Source: Pelosinus sp. IPA-1 (GTDB taxonomy: Bacteria; Bacillota; Negativicutes; DSM-13327). From it: DNA of 64,000 bases. Location: assembly GCF_030269905.1 (NCBI RefSeq), contig NZ_BSVC01000005.1:186001-250000 (forward strand), given 5' to 3'. A model generated the notes under the pieces. It made no database searches, was not told the DNA's origin, and saw only the letters and a program-made list of their open reading frames with translations. Below are positions 45,555 through 54,642 of this stretch, piece by piece; position 1 is the first letter of the stretch, and every line of letters starts with the position of its first letter. The position numbers and the translations under genes were made by a program.

Positions 45555-46898
45555 TTATCCTATATTGTCTTGTATATAGGCCAGTTTTTCTTTCGTTCTA
45601 GTCACTAAAAAGTACGCTATGACAAGCGTTACGGCCTCTGTCAAGGGCGTAGTCAGCCATATTCCTATATCACCTAAGATATGTGGTAACACCAATAAAA
45701 ATATCACCAGCAGAATAAGACTTCGCAGACTGGAAACCAGCGCGGCTACTTTGGTTTCGCCAATTGAAGTAAAGAATACTAACGCAATAATGTTATAGCC
45801 ATTAAGTATGAAAGCGATTGAAAAGATTTTTAGTCCTATCCCGCCAATATGTAAAAGTTCCGCATTTCCCTTAGAAAATATACTGATTATACTTTCCGAG
45901 GCAACAAAAGACACCATAAATACCAACACCCCTACTAAGAATACCGCTTGTAAAGCCGTTTTTAGTAGTTTGAAGATCATTCCTATATTCTTTGCTCCAA
46001 AATTATAGCTTATAACTGGGTGAATACCTATAGCAATTCCAGTAAGTATCATATTCTGTATAAATAAAACGTAACCAATAATGGTAAATGCAGCAACCCC
46101 ATTGACACCAAATCTCTCTAGCAGCACCAAGTTGAATATAAATGTAGTAATTGAAATAGAAATTTGTGATATAAATTCCGCCGAACCAATCATCAATATA
46201 TTTTTGAAATCAATTAACGTAACGCTAAATTTGTTGAATCTAAAGACTGATCTTTTAGTAAAAAAATATCCTATACCAAATAAAAAAGGCAGCAAAACGG
46301 CGATACCTGACGCTAATGCGGCTCCCTTCATGCCCCAATCCAATTTCATAATAAACACATAGTCCAGAATAAAATTAAAGACATTTCCTGCCAATCCAAA
46401 AAGTAAGGATAACTGTGGCTTGCCCTCTGCTCTGATAAACATGGAGAAGGCCATATTCATCATCATGAATATATAAAAATATACTACGACACTAAGGAAG
46501 TCCTTTACATATTGATACATAAAGTCCTTCGCATTTAACAGCATTACGACCTCGTCCAGAAATACTGCAATCATTACTACTATTATTGTATTTATAACGA
46601 AAATTGCCATCAAGGAAAATGAAAAGTAGTAATTTGCTCGATGGTTTTCTTTCGCTCCAAGGCTCTGCGTAGCAAGAGTTACTCCGCCAACCCCTATTGT
46701 TATCGTAACTGCCATTAAAATATAAAACACTGGAAGTGTAAGATTTATTGCCGCAAGACCATTTTCTCCTACTTTCCACCCAATAAAGATACCATCGACT
46801 ATGATAATAAAAGATGTAAGAAACATACCTACAATACACGGAATGGAATAGTTTAAAAACGTTTTAATAATATTTTTTTCTCGAAATATTTCACTCAT
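45555..46898 (-). CDS. MATE-family efflux transporter
   Basis: 447 residues with 12 membrane helices in two halves. Typical MATE segments are IVDGIFIGWKVGENGLAAI near 28-46 and IGIHPVISYNFGAKN in the second half. It exports cationic drugs or metabolites using sodium or protons. ATG at 46898 has GAGGGG upstream. It follows an AraC-GyrI-type regulator by 81 bases in the same direction, a likely operon. Confidence 0.92.
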   Translation of the reverse strand: MSEIFREKNIIKTFLNYSIPCIVGMFLTSFIIIVDGIFIGWKVGENGLAAINLTLPVFYILMAVTITIGVGGVTLATQSLGAKENHRANYYFSFSLMAIFVINTIIVVMIAVFLDEVVMLLNAKDFMYQYVKDFLSVVVYFYIFMMMNMAFSMFIRAEGKPQLSLLFGLAGNVFNFILDYVFIMKLDWGMKGAALASGIAVLLPFLFGIGYFFTKRSVFRFNKFSVTLIDFKNILMIGSAEFISQISISITTFIFNLVLLERFGVNGVAAFTIIGYVLFIQNMILTGIAIGIHPVISYNFGAKNIGMIFKLLKTALQAVFLVGVLVFMVSFVASESIISIFSKGNAELLHIGGIGLKIFSIAFILNGYNIIALVFFTSIGETKVAALVSSLRSLILLVIFLLVLPHILGDIGIWLTTPLTEAVTLVIAYFLVTRTKEKLAYIQDNIG

Positions 46899-46979
46899 TT
46901 CTGAATACCCCTCTCATATCGATCTTTCTGATATGTATTCTACATTTTTTTATAAAAGGGGGCTTCTGAATTTGAGCTT

Positions 46980-47852
46980 TTAATTGTAGCTACTCTTTAT
47001 GGGTATACAAATTTCAACAGCTATATTTCCTTTTTCATCCACGCCATCTTGGTAAATTTCCAAACTCGGCTTATTGTCTAATTCATATTTGCAAAAAGGG
47101 AACCACAACGCAAAAATTTCATTAAAAACCAATATAAGTTTCTCTAATTTATCGTAAAACTCATAACAGGCATACATCCCTGATTCAATCCGATGTACAT
47201 TGATGCCTGATACCTGATCAACAACCATGCACATATCATATATACATCTTTCTTCATCCGTAATGAGTGGATCGTCATAAGAAATACCCACAAATCGAGA
47301 ATTGATATCCAGTAATTTTTTCTCTTCCATTTCTTCACAAAAGATTTCCCATGCTCCTTGCAGGTCTCTCGTGTAGTTACAAATAGTCCTCTTATATACT
47401 AGATTCATACCTTCCATTCTTTTTATCCGTATTTTAGCGTCAATCTCTTCAAATATATTTTCTTTCTTTTTTAGATTATGAATATGATCGAATACCGCAG
47501 CAAATGAATCCTTGAAGGGTACACCATTCAGTTTTCTATAATCAGTGGCACTCAATCCGAAATATTGCTTGAAAGCAGATGCAAAATTGGACGGACTGTA
47601 GCCAATTTCTATTGCAATATTGGTTATAGGGCTATCTTTCGAAGTTCTCAACTTGAAAGCAGCATTCTCCAATTTCATTCGCTTTATGAAGGAATATATA
47701 TTTTCACCAACGATTAACTTAAATACTCGATTGAAATAATACTTCGAAAAGCAGCAATGATCCGCGATCTCATCCACTGTCAAGTTCTTGTCCAAGTTCT
47801 GATAGATATAGTTTAGCGCCTGATTGATGCTCATAATATAATCACTATGCAA
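46980..47852 (-). CDS. AraC-family regulator with GyrI-like effector domain
   Basis: 290 residues from the chosen start. Two helix-turn-helix units are N-terminal (LTVDEIADHCCFSKYYFNRV, then IAIEIGYSPSNFASAFKQYF); the C-terminal half (about 140-290) resembles GyrI/BmrR-like small-molecule domains. TTG at 47852 has AGGAGG 9 bases upstream, better than the ATG at 47894. It is probably an activator of the MATE pump gene, induced by the pump substrate. Confidence 0.88.
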   Translation of the reverse strand: MHSDYIMSINQALNYIYQNLDKNLTVDEIADHCCFSKYYFNRVFKLIVGENIYSFIKRMKLENAAFKLRTSKDSPITNIAIEIGYSPSNFASAFKQYFGLSATDYRKLNGVPFKDSFAAVFDHIHNLKKKENIFEEIDAKIRIKRMEGMNLVYKRTICNYTRDLQGAWEIFCEEMEEKKLLDINSRFVGISYDDPLITDEERCIYDMCMVVDQVSGINVHRIESGMYACYEFYDKLEKLILVFNEIFALWFPFCKYELDNKPSLEIYQDGVDEKGNIAVEICIPIKSSYN

Positions 47853-47943
47853 AAAATCGATCCTCCTATCGCAGAAACTATTAGGTGCATTCATTATAGC
47901 AACTATAAGAGTACTCTAGTTTTTATATAATCTAATTGTATCA

Positions 47944-48360
47944 TTATGCCAATTGCTTTACAAAGTAATGACGTTTTCCTGTGATAGGATATTGCTCCAA
48001 GGTAAATACTTCTTTGTAACCTAGTTTTATATAAAAATCCTTAGCTTGAAAACTAAATGTATTTAGAAATACATAAGTACAGCCTCTTTTTTGGGCTTCG
48101 GTTTCAACATCCCGGACCAATTTTGAGCCAACCCTTGCCCCTCTTGCTTTCTCATCCACCCATAAATAATCGATTTCGAGCCAATTACCATGTGTTTCTC
48201 CGGTAATTCCCCCGATTTTACTACCATTTTCATCAGTAACAAAGATTGCGATCGGTTTGACGAGTTTGCATTCAATACGACTAAGATTGTATTCACGAAG
48301 ATGATTCAATATTTCTTGGATATCCTCTTCCTTTGGGTTATCGGTCATTGTAAACTTCAT
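47944..48360 (-). CDS. GNAT-family N-acetyltransferase
   Basis: 138 residues. The acetyl-CoA loop is VDEKARGARVGSKLVRDVE (R/Q-x-x-G-x-G/A form) near 72-90, preceded by WLEIDYLWV. It acetylates an amine on an unknown substrate. ATG at 48360 follows AGGAGGGGC. It lies upstream of the AraC-MATE pair with a 92-base gap. Confidence 0.88.
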   Translation of the reverse strand: MKFTMTDNPKEEDIQEILNHLREYNLSRIECKLVKPIAIFVTDENGSKIGGITGETHGNWLEIDYLWVDEKARGARVGSKLVRDVETEAQKRGCTYVFLNTFSFQAKDFYIKLGYKEVFTLEQYPITGKRHYFVKQLA

Positions 48361-48451
48361 ATGCCCCTCCTAAAAATTGTCATTCCATTAATAATACAGT
48401 ATTTTAAATTAAAAAGAAACAAAAGGGGCAAAACCTAATTATACATAAAAA

Positions 48452-48495
48452 TACCCTATAGAGTAGACTTTTTTAAGAGTCTACTCTATAGGGTA
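48452..48495. terminator. bidirectional terminator
   Basis: TACCCTATAGAGTAGACT and its complement, 18-base arms, 8-base loop, T-run on both strands. It ends the gntP operon on the reverse strand. Confidence 0.85.
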
Positions 48496-48520
48496 CATTT
48501 TTTTTACTGTGATCCATTCA

Positions 48521-49840
48521 TTACGAGATAAAGGCATTGATTAAGAGTACGCCAGCCAAGCCCATGAAGGAAATGGCGGTTTCCATCACGCACCAGGATC
48601 GTACCGTCTCCCGCACGGAAAGATTGAAGAACTCTTTGAACATCCAAAATCCTGGGTCATTGGGTGGCCCCGCCATGACACTGCCCGCCCCGGTAGCCAA
48701 AACCATAAGTTCCGGGCTGACTCCCGTTGCCGCAACGAGTGGCAGTACCATTCCTCCTGTCGTCAAGGCAGCCACCGTTGCAGAACCTACTGCAAGGCGA
48801 AGAACAGCGGCAATGATCCATGCCAATACTAATGGGGACAACTGAGAGCCTGCCATTAAAGAGGCAATGTACTTGCCTACCCCGCTGTCAATCAGCACCT
48901 GCTTAAAAGCACCGCCACCGCCAACTACCAGCAGAATCATGGCAATGGTCATGGCAGACTGCTGTACTGATTCCATGATCTCTGCCACGGTTTTTCCCCG
49001 TTTCAATCCAAAGGTGTAGAAGGCGACAAGAACGGCTAATAATAAGGCCATATCTGCATTACCTACGAAGGCAAAGAACTGAGTCACAGGCGACTCCTTG
49101 GGAAGGGTTAACTTCGTAAGGGAAGCTGCCGCCATCAAAAATACAGGAATCAAGGTAGTAAAGAGACTCGTCCCAAAACTAGGCATTTCTTCTTCGCTAA
49201 ACGACTTATGGCTATGCAGTCCTTCTGGTACAGAAGGATTGAGATCCTTCATGGTTTCGTAGAAGAAAGGGCCGGCTACAATAATCGTCGGTATGGCAAT
49301 CAGAAAACCATAGACTAACGTAAGTCCAATATCTGCATTAAAGATGACAGCGATTGCCGTAGGCCCTGGATGGGGCGGCAAAAAGCAATGGGTAACGGAT
49401 AAAGCCGCCGCCATAGGTACACCAACTTCCAACAGAGGCACCCCTGCCGATACGGCAATGGTAAAGACTAAGGGAATGAGGAGGACAAAGCCCACTTCAT
49501 AGAATAAGGCAATGCCCACAATGAAACCCGTCAAACACACTGCCCATTTCACATACTTCTTACCAAACTGGTCAATGAGATGAAGGGCAATGCGCTGTGC
49601 CCCGCCACTGTCCACCATGAGTTTGCCTAGCATAGATCCCAGACTAATGACTAACGCCAAATGTCCTAAGGTTCCCCCTACACCGCTTTCAATGGAATCC
49701 ACTACTTTTAAGAGGGGTAGTCCCTCTGCCAGACCAACAGTTAAGGAAACTAAAATCAAGGACAGAAAGCTGTTGAGCTTCACCCCAATAATGAGAATAA
49801 ACAGGATGACAATCCCTAAGGCTAAAATCACTAACGGCAT
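48521..49840 (-). CDS. GntP-family gluconate/sugar-acid permease
   Basis: 439 residues with about 12-14 membrane helices. LPPHPGPTAIAVIFNADIG is the hallmark of the GntP family of proton symporters; the C-terminal GSVMAGPPNDPGFWMFKEFF is also typical. ATG at 49840 follows AGGAGG, and the start overlaps the kinase gene by 10 bases. It is the last gene of an operon with a dehydrogenase and a PfkB kinase, so it imports the sugar acid that they process. Confidence 0.92.
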   Translation of the reverse strand: MPLVILALGIVILFILIIGVKLNSFLSLILVSLTVGLAEGLPLLKVVDSIESGVGGTLGHLALVISLGSMLGKLMVDSGGAQRIALHLIDQFGKKYVKWAVCLTGFIVGIALFYEVGFVLLIPLVFTIAVSAGVPLLEVGVPMAAALSVTHCFLPPHPGPTAIAVIFNADIGLTLVYGFLIAIPTIIVAGPFFYETMKDLNPSVPEGLHSHKSFSEEEMPSFGTSLFTTLIPVFLMAAASLTKLTLPKESPVTQFFAFVGNADMALLLAVLVAFYTFGLKRGKTVAEIMESVQQSAMTIAMILLVVGGGGAFKQVLIDSGVGKYIASLMAGSQLSPLVLAWIIAAVLRLAVGSATVAALTTGGMVLPLVAATGVSPELMVLATGAGSVMAGPPNDPGFWMFKEFFNLSVRETVRSWCVMETAISFMGLAGVLLINAFIS

Positions 49841-50886
49841 GATTTACCTCCTGTGATGGACTGATCCCAGGGAATTTCCTGAGCGATTGTTCCTGCTTCT
49901 TGGCTATTGGCAATGAAGCTTTTGATTTCCTCAGCCGTGGACATGGCATCGGAACAACTATGACTGGATACCACCCTTGCCGCCGAGGCCGCCGCAAATT
50001 CTAGTGATGGGGCTAACTGCCAGCCTTCTAAGATCCCATAGAGAAAAGCGGAAGCATAGGCATCCCCACCGCCGAAGGATTTTAAGAGTTTCACCGAGAA
50101 GGAACCCACTTGATAAGCCTTCCGATCACTGCTGTAGGCAAGAGAACCTTTCTTGCCATGTTTGATAATGACAATCTGATTCCCATGACTGAGATATTGA
50201 TCGGCTAGGCAGTAGTCGGGTATGTCATTACCCTGTTCTAGCTTTTCCATGAGTTCGAATTCTTCCCGAGAACCCATGAGGATATCACTGCGCTGGCCTG
50301 TCAAGGAGTAGTATACCGCTACTTCCGCTTTTGACTTCCAGGTATAGTTACGGTAGTCAATATCAAAGATCACCCTGGTATCATGCTTCTTGGCATACTT
50401 CATCGCTAAGAAGCAAGCTTCCCGGGAAGGACTAGCTGCCAAGGCTGTCCCTGAGATCAAGAGGAACCTAGCTCTCTTAATGTACTCTTCGGAAACATCC
50501 TCGGGAGCTAATTGCAAATCCGCAACCCCCTCACGATACATGAGAATCTGACTTTCCGTGGGACTGGATATTTCCGTAAAGGTCAGACCTAAGACCTCCC
50601 CATGCGATGCCTTAGAAACGTGAGAGACATCAATCCCCTTTTCGATAAAGTAGTCTGTCACGTATCTGCCAAAGGCATCATCAGACACCTTGCCGATAAA
50701 TCCTACTTTCTTACCAAGACGGGCTAAACCAACGGCGATATTGGCAGGAGAACCGCCTACATATTTGGTAAAGGTGTTGACCTTATCCAAGGTTCGATGA
50801 ATCTCGTTAGGGTTCAAATCAATGGCAATACGCCCCACGGCAATAACATCAATATCTTTCGTAGATGCAAAGCTGAACTTTTTCAT
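49831..50886 (-). CDS. iolC: PfkB-family kinase, IolC-like (5-dehydro-2-deoxygluconokinase)
   Basis: 351 residues. The PfkB fold shows YVGGSPANIAVGLARLG near 42-58 and the C-terminal ATP site GGGDAYASAFLYG with the catalytic Asp. The N-terminal DVIAVGRIAIDLNP and SHGEVLGLTFTEI fit IolC. It phosphorylates a 2-deoxy-5-keto sugar acid in the inositol route. No other iol gene is nearby, so it may act on a related keto acid made by the adjacent dehydrogenase. ATG at 50886 follows AGGAGG. Confidence 0.82.
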   Translation of the reverse strand: MKKFSFASTKDIDVIAVGRIAIDLNPNEIHRTLDKVNTFTKYVGGSPANIAVGLARLGKKVGFIGKVSDDAFGRYVTDYFIEKGIDVSHVSKASHGEVLGLTFTEISSPTESQILMYREGVADLQLAPEDVSEEYIKRARFLLISGTALAASPSREACFLAMKYAKKHDTRVIFDIDYRNYTWKSKAEVAVYYSLTGQRSDILMGSREEFELMEKLEQGNDIPDYCLADQYLSHGNQIVIIKHGKKGSLAYSSDRKAYQVGSFSVKLLKSFGGGDAYASAFLYGILEGWQLAPSLEFAAASAARVVSSHSCSDAMSTAEEIKSFIANSQEAGTIAQEIPWDQSITGGKSCR

Positions 50887-50941
50887 ACGAATAACCTCCT
50901 ATGATTTTTGTATTTTTAATTCGCTACTTTCACCGTTTCCT

Positions 50942-51958
50942 TTATAGCACCGCTACCACTTTCACAAACTTGTCGGGAAAACTAGCCATATTCATGACGG
51001 AATCGGGAATCTCGTCGAAAGTCACTACTCGACTGATGATCTCATGCACCTTGATTTGCTTGTTTTGTAGTAAGTCAATGGCTTCGGGGAATTCATTGGC
51101 ACTGGTACGGGAGCCTACAATATCTAGTTCCTTCTTGGTAATCACAGCCGTAGGCAAGGGCGTTTCCCCATTGGGCCAGCCCACCAAGGCAATTCGCCCT
51201 GCGGCAGATACATAGTCAAACATCCCAAAGATAGCCCCTTTAGCTCCTGAGGCTTCGATAACGACTTCTGCCATACGTCCCTGAGTAATAATGTTCAGTT
51301 CTTGTATCACATTGCCCTTAGACGGATGCAGGGTATAGGGTATGCCAATCTCTTTAGCCAGTGTTAAGCGTTTCTCTTCCACATCTACTACGATGGGAAC
51401 CGCTCCATAGACCATAGCAACCTGGGCCGCTAACAAACCAATGGCTCCCGCCCCAATTATGAGAATATGCTCCCCGTCCTTCACTCGAGCCCGATGATTG
51501 GCATGGAGAGCAATGGTCAAGGGCTCAATCATGGCAACCTCTTGCCACTCCATTTCGGCAGGTACTACATGCACCAAGTTGAGTGGATGAGACACATACT
51601 CCGCCATACCTCCATCCGTCTGCACTCCTAAGACTTTTAACTGTTCGCAGCAGTTGGTTCGGCCAATACTGCAAGGGTAGCACTGGTAGCAAGGTAGATA
51701 AGGTTCTAATACCACTCTGTCCCCTACCATAATTCCCTTGCTGTTCTCTCCAATCTCCACGACTTCCCCGCCGATCTCATGACCGATGATACGAGGATAG
51801 CTTACGGTGGGGTTGACGCCCCGATAGGCACCAATGTCTGATCCGCAGATGCCTAGGGCACGGACTTTGATGAGAACTTCACTGTCGTTCTTGCGTTCTG
51901 GCATGGGGATGTTTTTAATGCCGATTTTGAGGGGCGAATCTAGAGTTATTGCTTTCAT
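50942..51958 (-). CDS. zinc-dependent sugar(acid) dehydrogenase, MDR family
   Basis: 338 residues. The catalytic zinc ligands are in GICGSD near 37 and GHEIGGEVVE near 60; the structural zinc site is CYQCYPCSIGRTNCC; the NAD site is GAGAIGLLAAQ. It resembles L-galactonate 5-dehydrogenase and sorbitol-type enzymes. As first gene of the operon it probably oxidises the sugar acid brought in by the GntP permease, before the kinase acts. ATG at 51958 follows AAAAGGAG. The operon is visibly richer in GC than its flanks. Confidence 0.87.
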   Translation of the reverse strand: MKAITLDSPLKIGIKNIPMPERKNDSEVLIKVRALGICGSDIGAYRGVNPTVSYPRIIGHEIGGEVVEIGENSKGIMVGDRVVLEPYLPCYQCYPCSIGRTNCCEQLKVLGVQTDGGMAEYVSHPLNLVHVVPAEMEWQEVAMIEPLTIALHANHRARVKDGEHILIIGAGAIGLLAAQVAMVYGAVPIVVDVEEKRLTLAKEIGIPYTLHPSKGNVIQELNIITQGRMAEVVIEASGAKGAIFGMFDYVSAAGRIALVGWPNGETPLPTAVITKKELDIVGSRTSANEFPEAIDLLQNKQIKVHEIISRVVTFDEIPDSVMNMASFPDKFVKVVAVL

Positions 51959-52081
51959 GGTTTTGTCTCCTTTTGATGTAAGATTTAGTTTTTATGTACC
52001 GTTACTAAAATACGAACCTCCTTTCTGAGAATTAAATGCAGAATTTTACAAATATTGTTGGTATAATCTAGGTAACAGAAA

Positions 52082-52168
52082 TTAATTGATCATTTCTTTA
52101 CTACTGAAATTAGAAGGACTTCTGATTGTTATTGTCTTTTCTTTGGATATTTGACCGATAGAGAACAA
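52082..52168 (-). CDS. possible 28-residue protein
   Basis: A TTG at 52168 is preceded by TAAGGAGGTGATAAA, a near-perfect match to the 16S tail, and opens a 28-codon frame rich in Ser, Thr and Ile with no membrane segment. It begins 34 bases after the small XRE gene. The ribosome site is the only real evidence; it may instead be a remnant of a lost gene. Confidence 0.35.
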   Translation of the reverse strand: MFSIGQISKEKTITIRSPSNFSSKEMIN

Positions 52169-52202
52169 TTTATCACCTCCTTAGCTGGATCTAGATGTAG
52201 CA

Positions 52203-52421
52203 TTATTCTTTTTGTCGCTTTTCGCTACATTTTTCTGCAAAAAAAAGTTCCCAATCAAAATCAAGAGTTAAAGCTATTCTTTTTGCAACTTTAGGACTTG
52301 GGTTTCTTAGTCCTAATTCAATTTGTGTATAATATGCCCGCTTTATATTAGCCTTGTCTGCAACCTCTTGATGAGTTACCCCTTGCTGATGTCGAAACTC
52401 TACTAACCAATTTCTTACCAT
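52203..52421 (-). CDS. small XRE-family repressor
   Basis: 72 residues, almost all helix-turn-helix (VTHQEVADKANIKRAYYTQI), with a basic C-terminus. ATG at 52421 has AAAGG 8 bases upstream; GTG at 52430 and ATG at 52427 are alternatives. It is divergent from a second XRE gene, with repeated GTAGC operators between. The pair resembles a lysogeny-type switch, although no phage genes are seen. Confidence 0.82.
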   Translation of the reverse strand: MVRNWLVEFRHQQGVTHQEVADKANIKRAYYTQIELGLRNPSPKVAKRIALTLDFDWELFFAEKCSEKRQKE

Positions 52422-52444
52422 CCTCATCACCTTTGTTCTAATTC

Positions 52445-52543
52445 GCTACAAATTCATTATAGTAGCGTTTCGCTACCATGTCAATGATCTTTATATTTAT
52501 TTGTGACTTATTGCTACAATATATTTTAGTAGCAAACCGCTAC
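52445..52543. promoter_or_regulatory. two-module operator between divergent XRE genes
   Basis: Two palindromes, GTAGC-GTTTC-GCTAC (52462-52476) and GTAGC-AAACC-GCTAC (52529-52543), are 67 bases apart. Each is preceded by a half-site GCTACAA (52445 and 52513). The regular spacing suggests binding of one or both XRE proteins. Another GCTACA-type half-site lies at the 3' end of the small XRE gene near 52227. Confidence 0.75.
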
Positions 52544-52579
52544 ATATATAATAAGCAGTAAGAAAGGTTGTGATGAGCT

Positions 52580-52957
52580 TTGTTAGGTAAAAGACTAAGA
52601 GAATTACGAACTGCCAAAGACTTAACACAACAGAAATTAGCAAATATGCTGGATATCCCCCGCGGAACGTATGCCCATTACGAAATTGGAAAACGTGAAC
52701 CAGATAATGCTACCCTTTTGCAGCTTGCTAAGTTCTTTAATGTTACAGTTGATTATTTATTAAATAATGATACTGCCGGTCTCCAATCTGCTCAACCAAG
52801 CAAAGAACCTCCTAATGACTTAATTAAATTTCTTGATCAGCCAGAAATATTACTCGAAGGTATGTTGCTAACTAAAGAAGATAAAGCCAAAATTAAAGCA
52901 TCACTTGATATTATATTCTGGGATACAAAACAAAAAAAGAAGCGGGAAAAATCGTAA
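52580..52957 (+). CDS. XRE-family regulator
   Basis: 125 residues. The helix-turn-helix is LTQQKLANMLDIPRGTYAHY; the tail (from about 70) is charged with a lysine-rich end. TTG at 52580 follows GATGAG. The terminator hairpin overlaps the last codons. It is divergent from the small XRE gene. Confidence 0.88.
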   Translation: MLGKRLRELRTAKDLTQQKLANMLDIPRGTYAHYEIGKREPDNATLLQLAKFFNVTVDYLLNNDTAGLQSAQPSKEPPNDLIKFLDQPEILLEGMLLTKEDKAKIKASLDIIFWDTKQKKKREKS

Positions 52958-52978
52958 ATCGATTTTTCCCGCTTCTTT
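52936..52978 (+). terminator. terminator overlapping the XRE stop
   Basis: AAAGAAGCGGGAAAAATCG and its complement, 19-base arms, 5-base loop, containing the TAA stop. Confidence 0.85.
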
Positions 52979-52997
52979 AGCATGCGAAAATTTTCAA

Positions 52998-53142
52998 AGC
53001 AATGCTCTGTTTCACGTTTCTTACAATTGGCAGCTTCTTTAATCCCAATAAGAATCGTATCTTAGGATTATCTTAATTATTATATTGCCTCTTCCATCTC
53101 CCAGGACAAACAACCTGACCCCGTGTCCCACTCTATAACTTC
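52998..53142 (+). repeat. 135-bp dispersed repeat, copy A
   Basis: From CAAAGCAATGCTC to CCCCGTGTCCCA this stretch aligns closely with 57174-57308, and part of it, inverted, with 63485-63557. It ends in the GGGACACGGGG-type core (reverse strand). No gene is visible here or in the rest of 52979-53548, apart from a terminator. Confidence 0.75.
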
Positions 53143-53170
53143 CTTAGTATTTATGATACATATAAAAAAC

Positions 53171-53198
53171 AGGCTCTGAGTACAATACTCAGCAGCCT
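53171..53198 (-). terminator. terminator-like hairpin
   Basis: AGGCT(C)TGAGTA pairs with TACTCA(GC)AGCCT around CAA, followed on the reverse strand by a T-run. It may end transcription from the DUF4917 gene. Confidence 0.6.
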
Positions 53199-53548
53199 AT
53201 TTCATTTTATTAGGCGGGCGAATGCATGATAATATCGTAGGAATAATCTAGTAAGGTCTTTGAGATCATATAATACTACATAAATTTTCCTCCCGGTCTC
53301 ACACGGGTTACCTCATGCCCATCTCAGTGCTCCATCACCGCAAGTAAATCTCAAGATAAATTATATTATTATATTGATTCCTTATTCATTCCTGACCGAG
53401 CGCTCTACGCTAATTCGCTTTCGATTTATTACGGTAAGGGCTCAATTGTATTTATTATTCTCTATAATATTATATAAAATATCCTCACCGTTGGCAGTTA
53501 GTAGACAATGCCAACATTAATTAACGCAAATGTAACACATTTTACTTT

Positions 53549-54604
53549 TCACCCTTCATAATTCACCCAACAATTTTCATTTGACGCATTAAAAAATTTC
53601 ACTTCAATCTCCTTATTTCTTCTTTTCAACAAATTGATAATTCTATCTTGTTCATCTCTAATATCATTAACAGAGGATTTCTCTGATATATATATTGATA
53701 TCATTACTTTGCTAACACCATTTTTATGAAATATCCTATTTACCAGATGCTCTTCTTGCTCAGCTAGCCTCCAACCATATATGACTGCAAATTTTCCCAA
53801 ATCCACTAATATATTTTCATATACATAATTAAGATAGGAACTCCTTTTTATCGTTCTTAATTTTTGCTTAGAATCTCCTTCACTCACAAATAAGGGGACA
53901 TAATTTTTGCTCCATTTCTCAGATATTTCCTCAAATAAATTGTTCTGACTAGATACTGTTATTTTTAATTCTTCATTATTATCATTAGTTGCTAATATTA
54001 AACTACCATGCGGATAAAAAACTAATGTTGGGTCACTAACGCCTCCGTATCCACTTCTATATTTCTGAGTTTCGTAATCAAATCCAAGATTACCATCATC
54101 CATTTTCGCCGTGAAGCAATCCTTCATTTTATAATTTGCTTCAAAATTATTACTCATCATTGCCCAATAAATTAATAAATCATAATTCAAACTTATAACT
54201 GTCTTAAATTGTTCCATAAATTTTTTTATATTAAATAATTTAAAAAGTACATCACCATGCTTTACATGATTTTCCTTTACAACATTTATTAGTGCTTTTC
54301 TTATACTATCATAAGTCTTTAGAGCAACATTATCATTATCTAAGTCTAACACGTTATTAATAATTGATGCTTGTCTTAGTTTATTTAATACTAGTTCAAA
54401 ATCTGTCGTATCTAATTTTTCAAATAACTCTCTAGAGTTACAATCTAATATTGAATTGCTACAAGCCATATCAAATAATTTTGAATAAAAAAAACAATCA
54501 CTAACAGCTATACTTGCTCCATTTCCTAAAATTAAAACTGCACTTTTTAAGACTTCTTTATTAGGTATAAGATCATCAAATTCATAAATTTCATAATCCT
54601 GCAT
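53549..54604 (-). CDS. DUF4917 (SIR2-like) protein
   Basis: 351 residues, AT-rich. ILGNGASIAVSDCFFYSKLF near 26-45 is a SIR2-like Rossmann start; TTDFELVLNKL, VISLNYDLLIYWAM and VFYPHGSLIL follow in the order known for DUF4917. Related SIR2-like folds hydrolyse NAD+ in phage defence, but activity of this family is not proven. ATG at 54604 follows GGTGGTGATAGG. It lies 38 bases after a DUF6680 gene in the same direction, and a TIR-domain protein is 3 kb away, so a defence role is plausible. Confidence 0.72.
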   Translation of the reverse strand: MQDYEIYEFDDLIPNKEVLKSAVLILGNGASIAVSDCFFYSKLFDMACSNSILDCNSRELFEKLDTTDFELVLNKLRQASIINNVLDLDNDNVALKTYDSIRKALINVVKENHVKHGDVLFKLFNIKKFMEQFKTVISLNYDLLIYWAMMSNNFEANYKMKDCFTAKMDDGNLGFDYETQKYRSGYGGVSDPTLVFYPHGSLILATNDNNEELKITVSSQNNLFEEISEKWSKNYVPLFVSEGDSKQKLRTIKRSSYLNYVYENILVDLGKFAVIYGWRLAEQEEHLVNRIFHKNGVSKVMISIYISEKSSVNDIRDEQDRIINLLKRRNKEIEVKFFNASNENCWVNYEG

Positions 54605-54642
54605 CCTATCACCACCTTATTTTTTTTATTTTATCAAGAGTC

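Noticed and set aside
52203-52957. Prophage immunity region
   Set aside because: The divergent XRE pair is phage-like, but no integrase, replication, structural or lysis genes are present in the window.
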